DNA from: Exiguobacterium sp.
GTDB taxonomy: Bacteria > Bacillota > Bacilli > Exiguobacteriales > Exiguobacteriaceae
NCBI RefSeq assembly: GCF_020832205.1
Contig: NZ_JAFIFD010000013.1
Span: 1-64,000 of the forward strand
Length of the DNA stretch: 64,000 nucleotides
Direction: 5' to 3'
The position numbers and the translations under genes are program-made. The notes beneath the pieces were generated by a model. That model did not search any database and was not told the origin of the DNA. It saw nothing but the letters and a program-made list of their open reading frames with translations. Below are positions 59,659-64,000 of the stretch, piece by piece. Position 1 is the first letter of the stretch. The number at the start of each line of letters is the position of its first letter.

Positions 59659-60741
59659 TTAGTAAACATAGTACTGTTGATTCGCCGTCTGTCCGCTGAC
59701 TCCCTCAGCTTTTATGGAAGCACGCGACACCATGTCCTCTTCATCGTATACTTCTAACATTGCCCCTTCTGTCGTTGGAAGGACATGATAGATTAACTGA
59801 TCGATATAAGTGATTGACCCGACTGTACCTTGAATGACTTGGCGAGTCGTCTGCTCTAACGAGTTCAAATCAATAATCAATTCCGTTCTGTCCGATCGAA
59901 TCGCACGATACTCCTGACCTTTGAACAGCATACCTTGCAATTCTTCCGATTGGTTCACTGTCACTACTTTGTTTTCTTTGGCATCATAGACAAATAATCC
60001 CGGTAAATCCATTTCTGACGTATACTCCTCACCCGTATCTTCTTGCAACGTCTCAAGTGCCGTCGCCCGAATCGGAATATAGCGGTTGTCCGTCGCCACT
60101 TGACCTTGATACGCAGACGGATACCATGACCATTCCGCCCCCACGACTCCTCCGATCAACGTCTTGGACCGATCAACCTTTTGCGTGACGAACGTCTTCG
60201 TCGATTCATCGAACGTCGCCACGTGATGGTTCGTCGTTTCATAGTTTTGATCGTATAGCAGGTGGACTTTACCGTCATAAACATAGAAGCCCTTCCAACC
60301 ACTTTCTAATATCTCTCGTGCCTGTTTAAACTCGGTAACGTCTACTTCCTTACCGTCTTTTGATTTGAGCAACACTAACGTATCACGATCTTTTTGGCCG
60401 ATCGCCATCTCCCCATCCGTCGTCCAAATGCGTTGCGCATAATCCAACTGTTTCAGCGCTCGTTTGAACGATCGAGAGTCTTCCCCGAAATTCGTTCGAA
60501 AATCGAGGAGCTGCTCGAAGTAACTTCCCTTATGCGAGGAGGTGCTCCCATTCAATGTCACATTGATCTGCGTATAAGGCTGATCTTTAGCGACTCGAAC
60601 GATACGATTTTCCCACACTTTTTTATTGGATTCGACTTGGAGTGACCAATCCGTCCCACTTTCTGTCCCGCTGACGGCATATGTGGCGAGCCCTGCCGTA
60701 ATAATCACACCTAAGGCGACCACGTTCACCATTCGTTTCAT
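59659..60741 (-). CDS. Hypothetical exported protein of the GntR-ABC operon (360 aa)
   Basis: An N-terminal membrane or signal segment (MVNVVALGVIITAGLATYAVSG, about 4-25) is followed by a long soluble part rich in beta strands, probably a propeller-like or sensor domain (FYVYDGKVHLLYDQ, GLFVYDAKENKVVTVNQ, and similar repeats). No lipobox cysteine. ATG 60741 follows GAGGTG. It is the last gene of gntR-ATPase-permease-this, 10 bases after the permease. Likely works with the transporter at the cell surface; function unknown. Confidence 0.7.
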   Translation of the reverse strand: MKRMVNVVALGVIITAGLATYAVSGTESGTDWSLQVESNKKVWENRIVRVAKDQPYTQINVTLNGSTSSHKGSYFEQLLDFRTNFGEDSRSFKRALKQLDYAQRIWTTDGEMAIGQKDRDTLVLLKSKDGKEVDVTEFKQAREILESGWKGFYVYDGKVHLLYDQNYETTNHHVATFDESTKTFVTQKVDRSKTLIGGVVGAEWSWYPSAYQGQVATDNRYIPIRATALETLQEDTGEEYTSEMDLPGLFVYDAKENKVVTVNQSEELQGMLFKGQEYRAIRSDRTELIIDLNSLEQTTRQVIQGTVGSITYIDQLIYHVLPTTEGAMLEVYDEEDMVSRASIKAEGVSGQTANQQYYVY

Positions 60742-60751
60742 GCGATTCACC

Positions 60752-61555
60752 TCACACACTCATTTTTTTTGAAAGGAAGCGACGGCTTAGCAACGTCAGC
60801 CCGAAGACCATCCCGATCAAGGCTAAACCGAACAGTCCAATCTGTTCATCCATAAACAAATAGCGATCAAAATAAATAATCAGAAAAGTCGGCAACGCGA
60901 GCAAACCGCTCACTACACAAATCGCCAAGAGCGGTGACCAAAGCGTCCGTTGCCATAGACCCCGCTCCACTAAAACGAACGTGAAGAGTGCGAGCACGAC
61001 AAATCCGATTAGCACCTGATGCACGAGGAAGTTAAATCCGCTCTCTGGATACATGATGGCAAGATAATCGAATTGTATCGCCATCTCGAACGATCCTTGA
61101 AGCGGAATCATTTTGGCGTTCAGCCAAGCAGTGAACAGTTGATATTGCAAAAGCAGTGCCATCCATTGAATCGCGAACAAGCCTAAAATGAGCATCATGA
61201 CCGTCACAAACTTCGCAACAAACAGCTCCATTCTCCCCGTCGGTATCGTCAACAGCCGCATCATAAACGTGCCGCGCCCTTGGAAATCGCGATACCAAAT
61301 CCATACGCTGAAAAAAATCATCGCGACGATTGCGACACCAACCGAAAGAGTAAACACAGTGCTCCCGAGGTAATGTAGGAACGAGACCGTATAACCCGTC
61401 ATACCTTCTAGTCTCATCTGTTCATATGTAGCAGTCTGCCTCCATAAGAAAGCACCTAGCCAGCCGAATTGCAGCAGCAACAGTATACCAACTAATATCA
61501 AATAGGATTTTTTTACGCGATCAAGCTCCCAACTGATCAGTTTCAACACGTTCAT
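60752..61555 (-). CDS. ABC-2-type membrane subunit
   Basis: 267 residues with about six hydrophobic segments (from LILVGILLLLQFGWLGAFLW at about 18-37 to IGLFGLALIGMVFGL near the end), in the pattern of ABC-2 type permeases of antibiotic or peptide exporters. It overlaps the ATPase gene by 4 bases. Low sequence conservation is typical of these subunits, so the call leans on position. Confidence 0.75.
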   Translation of the reverse strand: MNVLKLISWELDRVKKSYLILVGILLLLQFGWLGAFLWRQTATYEQMRLEGMTGYTVSFLHYLGSTVFTLSVGVAIVAMIFFSVWIWYRDFQGRGTFMMRLLTIPTGRMELFVAKFVTVMMLILGLFAIQWMALLLQYQLFTAWLNAKMIPLQGSFEMAIQFDYLAIMYPESGFNFLVHQVLIGFVVLALFTFVLVERGLWQRTLWSPLLAICVVSGLLALPTFLIIYFDRYLFMDEQIGLFGLALIGMVFGLTLLSRRFLSKKMSV

Positions 61556-62232
61556 GCCCCGTACTCCTCTCTCATGACGTCGACAATCGATTTCCCATGG
61601 ATGAAGCGGACGTCCTCGACGTCGAACTCACGGACGATTCGTCCCCGATTCAACATGACGGCCTTGTCGACCAAGTATTCGATGTCTTCTATCTCGTGCG
61701 TCGTGATCAACACACCCCGGTTTTCCATCACATCACTGGAAAATAATTGGACGATCTGTTCTTTCGAGAACACGTCGATGCCGGAGAACGGTTCGTCGAG
61801 CAATAAGTAGTCCGGGTCTTGCGCGATGCCGAGCGCCAAGTTCACTTTCGCGAGCGTCCCTTTCGACAGCTCGTTCAACTTGTCCTCTGGGAACAGCTTG
61901 AACTCGTCGACGAGACGGGCGAATAGTTTTGAATCGAACTTCGGATAAAAATCGCGCATGAACGCCTCGCACTGCTCGATCGTGAAATGGATCGGGAACG
62001 TCGAATGGTCCGGTACGAACGCGACGCGATTCAAATCGAGCGGCTTGCCATCAATCAGTACCGTGCCGCGATCGAACGGGGTCAGTCCCATGATGCCTTT
62101 TAAAATCGTCGATTTCCCGGTCCCGTTCAAGCCGATCAGGCACGTGATCTCACCTTTATTTGCCGTGAACGACACGTCTTCGATGACTTGTTTTTTGCGG
62201 TAACGTTTTTTAACTCCCAGTACTTCGATCAT
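61552..62232 (-). CDS. ABC transporter ATP-binding protein
   Basis: 226 residues from ATG 62230-62232 (MIEVLGVKKRYRKK; GAGGGGA upstream). Walker A GLNGTGKST (about 34-42), signature LSKGTLAK (Lys in place of the second Gly), Walker B YLLLDEPFSGID, switch His in ITTHEIED. The unusual signature is common in YtrB-type ATPases. The gene overlaps gntR by 23 bases. Together with the permease it forms an exporter, possibly for peptide antibiotics or cell-wall stress. Confidence 0.85.
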   Translation of the reverse strand: MIEVLGVKKRYRKKQVIEDVSFTANKGEITCLIGLNGTGKSTILKGIMGLTPFDRGTVLIDGKPLDLNRVAFVPDHSTFPIHFTIEQCEAFMRDFYPKFDSKLFARLVDEFKLFPEDKLNELSKGTLAKVNLALGIAQDPDYLLLDEPFSGIDVFSKEQIVQLFSSDVMENRGVLITTHEIEDIEYLVDKAVMLNRGRIVREFDVEDVRFIHGKSIVDVMREEYGA

Positions 62233-62602
62233 CGAGATTCCCCTCCCCGTATTGTTGTTTAATTTTATCGACGAGTTCATCCATCGTGACGTCGAGTTCT
62301 TGAATCGATTCGACGAAAACGGCGATCGCCTCATCGACGAGCTCGGTGCGGATCCGTGTCAATACGTGTTCATCCGTCGTCACGCGGCTCGGACGGTTCC
62401 GTTCGGTCGTAATCAATTGTTGTTCCTCCATCTCTTTGAACGCCTTTTGGACGGTGTTCGGATTGATTTTCAGTTCGGTCGCGAGTTCTCGCCGCGACGG
62501 CATCTCTTCGCCCGCCTGTAGTTCTCCTAACGCCATCTTCTTTTTGAAGTAATCGACGACTTGGATATAGACGGGGGCTCTCGTGTTGAATTGAATGATC
62601 AT
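62210..62602 (-). CDS. GntR-family regulator, YtrA subfamily
   Basis: 130-residue repressor with only a winged helix (about 10-75: NTRAPVYIQVVDYFKKKMALG, PSRRELATELKINPNTVQKAFKEME) and a short dimerisation helix, the minimal YtrA layout. Such genes lead ABC operons and repress them. Operator-like inverted repeats (62617-62640 and 62648-62667) overlap its own promoter. It is first in the operon. Confidence 0.88.
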   Translation of the reverse strand: MIIQFNTRAPVYIQVVDYFKKKMALGELQAGEEMPSRRELATELKINPNTVQKAFKEMEEQQLITTERNRPSRVTTDEHVLTRIRTELVDEAIAVFVESIQELDVTMDELVDKIKQQYGEGNLDDRSTGS

Positions 62603-62616
62603 AGGCCACCTCTCTA

Positions 62617-62679
62617 AGTGTATGATGCGACTAATACACTATCTGACTGTATTATTACCGTAATACACTTGGGTGTCAA
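62617..62679 (-). promoter_or_regulatory. Promoter and operators of the gntR-ABC operon
   Basis: Minus-strand TTGACA (62674-62679), 17 bases, AATAAT (62651-62656). The spacer and -10 contain TGTATTA and TAATACA (62648-62667). Below it AGTGTAT and ATACACT (62617-62640) form a second inverted repeat. Such sites fit YtrA-type autorepression. Confidence 0.6.
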
Positions 62680-62701
62680 TAACTATTTGTCAAAACCATC
62701 C

Positions 62702-62736
62702 AAAACAAAAACGCATCCACCTGTAAATGGATGCGT
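62702..62736 (-). terminator. Terminator of the P-loop kinase gene
   Basis: ACGCATCCA and TGGATGCGT around an 8-base loop; T-rich run on the minus strand. Confidence 0.8.
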
Positions 62737-63341
62737 CACTCAAATCGAACGACGTGATCGGCCTTAGCTTTCGGGTTGACCGCTTTCAAGTAATGGGCTT
62801 CTCCCGGCCAATAGCGACGCTCGTATTTGGCAAGCCGCTCCGACATGTCCCCGATATACGTATCGCGATTCAATACCCGCTTATATCGGACCTCTCGAGG
62901 ACAGTCGAGATAGACGACGTAATCAAAATGTGGACGCCACTCGTCTCGCAATAAAAAGATTCCTTCGATAAGGACGAGCGCGTCTTCAGCAACCTCGATT
63001 GTTCTCGTGACAATCTGATCTTCGTCACGATCGTAGTACGGCAGCGTGAGACGACTTTCGCCACGTGACAACGGTTCGAACAACATCTTCACGAGCAGAT
63101 CGACGTCCCATTGGAGCGCATAATACTCCACCGCCTCAGGCTCACCGGTCTCGTAGCGCCGTGTCCGCTCGACGATGAAGTCGTCGATATGTAACACCAA
63201 CTCATTTGGTGCAATGGCTTGTAACTGCTCGACGAGTGTCGTCTTCCCGGCACCGCTCAATCCGTCGATCGCCACGACATACGGTCGGTCCGGCGGGCGC
63301 TTGGCGTACGCGTCCCGAAGAGTCTCTTTCAGTGTCTCCAT
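62736..63341 (-). CDS. Uridine kinase-like P-loop protein
   Basis: 201 residues with P-loop GLSGAGKTT (about 27-35), IDDFIVERTRRYETG, a Walker B-like ALVLIEGIFLL and a later arginine region (REVRYKRVLNRD). It belongs to the uridine/phosphoribulokinase-type fold, but differs from the main Udk, so the substrate is open. ATG 63341 follows GGGAGAG by 8 bases. Single-gene unit with terminators on both sides. Confidence 0.75.
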   Translation of the reverse strand: METLKETLRDAYAKRPPDRPYVVAIDGLSGAGKTTLVEQLQAIAPNELVLHIDDFIVERTRRYETGEPEAVEYYALQWDVDLLVKMLFEPLSRGESRLTLPYYDRDEDQIVTRTIEVAEDALVLIEGIFLLRDEWRPHFDYVVYLDCPREVRYKRVLNRDTYIGDMSERLAKYERRYWPGEAHYLKAVNPKAKADHVVRFE

Positions 63342-63359
63342 CCTTTCATCTCTCCCTAA

Positions 63360-63388
63360 CAAAAAAAGTCAGCCGCAAGGGCTGACTT
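63360..63388 (-). terminator. Terminator of the oxidase gene
   Basis: AAGTCAGCC and GGCTGACTT around a short loop, minus-strand run of seven T. Confidence 0.85.
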
Positions 63389-63392
63389 CAGT

Positions 63393-64000
63393 TTACCAGA
63401 GCACCCAGCCGCGCGCTCCCGGCGGCGCACTTTCAATCAAGTGCCAAATCGGGACCGTATACGCGAACGCGATCAAGACGAACGTCACGGTGATCCATAA
63501 CTTCCAGTTCTCGAAGAAACGCGGTGTCTCCATCGCAGCTTCTTCTGTCTCGGCGAGCGGGAACTCTTCTTCCCCTTTCGGCGCGAGGAACGACAGGTTG
63601 AACATCGAGTAAACGAAGATGAGCACCGAGATCAAGAGGATCGTCCCTCCGATTGCCATTGCCATATGGTACGGGATCCATTCGCGTGTGAGCGCGTCCG
63701 AGAAGTACGTCGCCGGACCGGTCCGACGCGGGTTCCCTTGGAGCCCGGAGATGTGCATCGCGTACGACATGATCGACATTCCGAACGCCCATGTACCTGC
63801 TTGGATCAAACCGAGACGGTTCATCGCTTTCGTGAGCACACGGCCACGCAACACCGGCACGAGCCAGTATGCTGTCCCGAAGAACGTCAAGGCGACGGCC
63901 GTACCGACCGTGATGTGGAAGTGACCGGTGACCCAAAGCGTGTTATGGACCATCGCATTCAATTGGTGCGACGCATTGATGATTCCGCCGGCACCGGCCG
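63393..64000 (-). CDS. ba3-type cytochrome c oxidase subunit I (C-terminal part)
   Basis: The gene continues past the window edge; about 200 C-terminal residues are present. MVHNTLWVTGHFHITVGTAV holds the paired histidines GHFH that bind the two haems, typical of the b(o/a)3 class (CbaA). Several membrane helices follow (about 20-40, 105-125, 150-172 of the visible part). The protein reduces oxygen and pumps protons. The N-terminal CuB part lies outside. Confidence 0.88.
   Translation of the reverse strand, partial: AGAGGIINASHQLNAMVHNTLWVTGHFHITVGTAVALTFFGTAYWLVPVLRGRVLTKAMNRLGLIQAGTWAFGMSIMSYAMHISGLQGNPRRTGPATYFSDALTREWIPYHMAMAIGGTILLISVLIFVYSMFNLSFLAPKGEEEFPLAETEEAAMETPRFFENWKLWITVTFVLIAFAYTVPIWHLIESAPPGARGWVLW

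Noticed and set aside
1-64000. CRISPR array, prophage, transposase, restriction or toxin-antitoxin system
   Set aside because: Looked for repeated spacers, integrase or transposase motifs and defence-type gene pairs; none seen. Gene content is ordinary chromosome with even composition.

Overview
The window reads as chromosome of a low-to-mid GC Gram-positive rod of the order Bacillales. The gene set and synteny (yfhJ-yfhH, recX next to yfhF, yfkAB, yfmL, yfmR, the lia operon, ykuI, a PerR-type pfeT, and menFDHBEC divergent from menA) are Bacillus-like. The roughly 50% GC content, frequent TTG/GTG starts and pflBA point most to Exiguobacterium. That genus call is inference; no rRNA is present. 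No prophage, insertion sequence, CRISPR array, tRNA or rRNA gene was seen.

Layout. 1-4.5 kb: polyamine ABC operon (regulator-potA-B-C-D, minus strand). 4.5-5.2 kb: yfhH-yfhJ. 5.2-10.5 kb: multidrug ABC exporter bmrC-bmrD with the RNA ligase gene rtcB directly behind it, preceded by a leader peptide and an intrinsic terminator. 10.5-13 kb: lactate permease and recX. 13-18.3 kb: yfhF, an amidohydrolase, an acetyltransferase and an OmpR-type two-component pair. 18.3-24 kb: small stress-type genes, cdd, rlmD, yfkAB and an MFS transporter. 24-30.3 kb: DMT transporter, pfeT, PfkB kinase, a broken Nudix gene, yihY and carbonic anhydrase. 30.3-38.5 kb: the menaquinone genes menA and menFDHBEC. 38.5-43.4 kb: map, ykuI, cshA and cvfB. 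43.6-47.8 kb: small proteins, plsC and the ABC-F gene yfmR. 47.8-52.5 kb: liaIH-liaFSR and, divergently, an RsgA-type GTPase. 52.7-57.3 kb: malic enzyme and pflBA. 57.3-64 kb: yfmL with two unknown genes, a GntR-ABC operon, a P-loop kinase and the end of a ba3-type oxidase subunit I.

The most interesting theme is RNA-based regulation of translation-related genes. Three transcripts carry short upstream ORFs with good ribosome binding sites next to alternative hairpins or terminators. In bmrCD-rtcB, a 23-codon leader peptide precedes a 20-bp intrinsic terminator. In cshA, a 5-codon uORF runs into the 5' arm of a terminator. In rsgA, a 22-codon uORF overlaps two mutually exclusive hairpins, one of which sequesters the rsgA ribosome binding site. 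Coupling rtcB to a ribosome-sensing drug exporter suggests a combined drug-efflux and RNA-repair operon. Other regulatory signals read by eye are Per/Fur boxes at pfeT, SigB-like promoters at three small genes, a palindrome shared by lia and rsgA, Rex/CcpA/FNR-like sites at pflB, and GntR operators.
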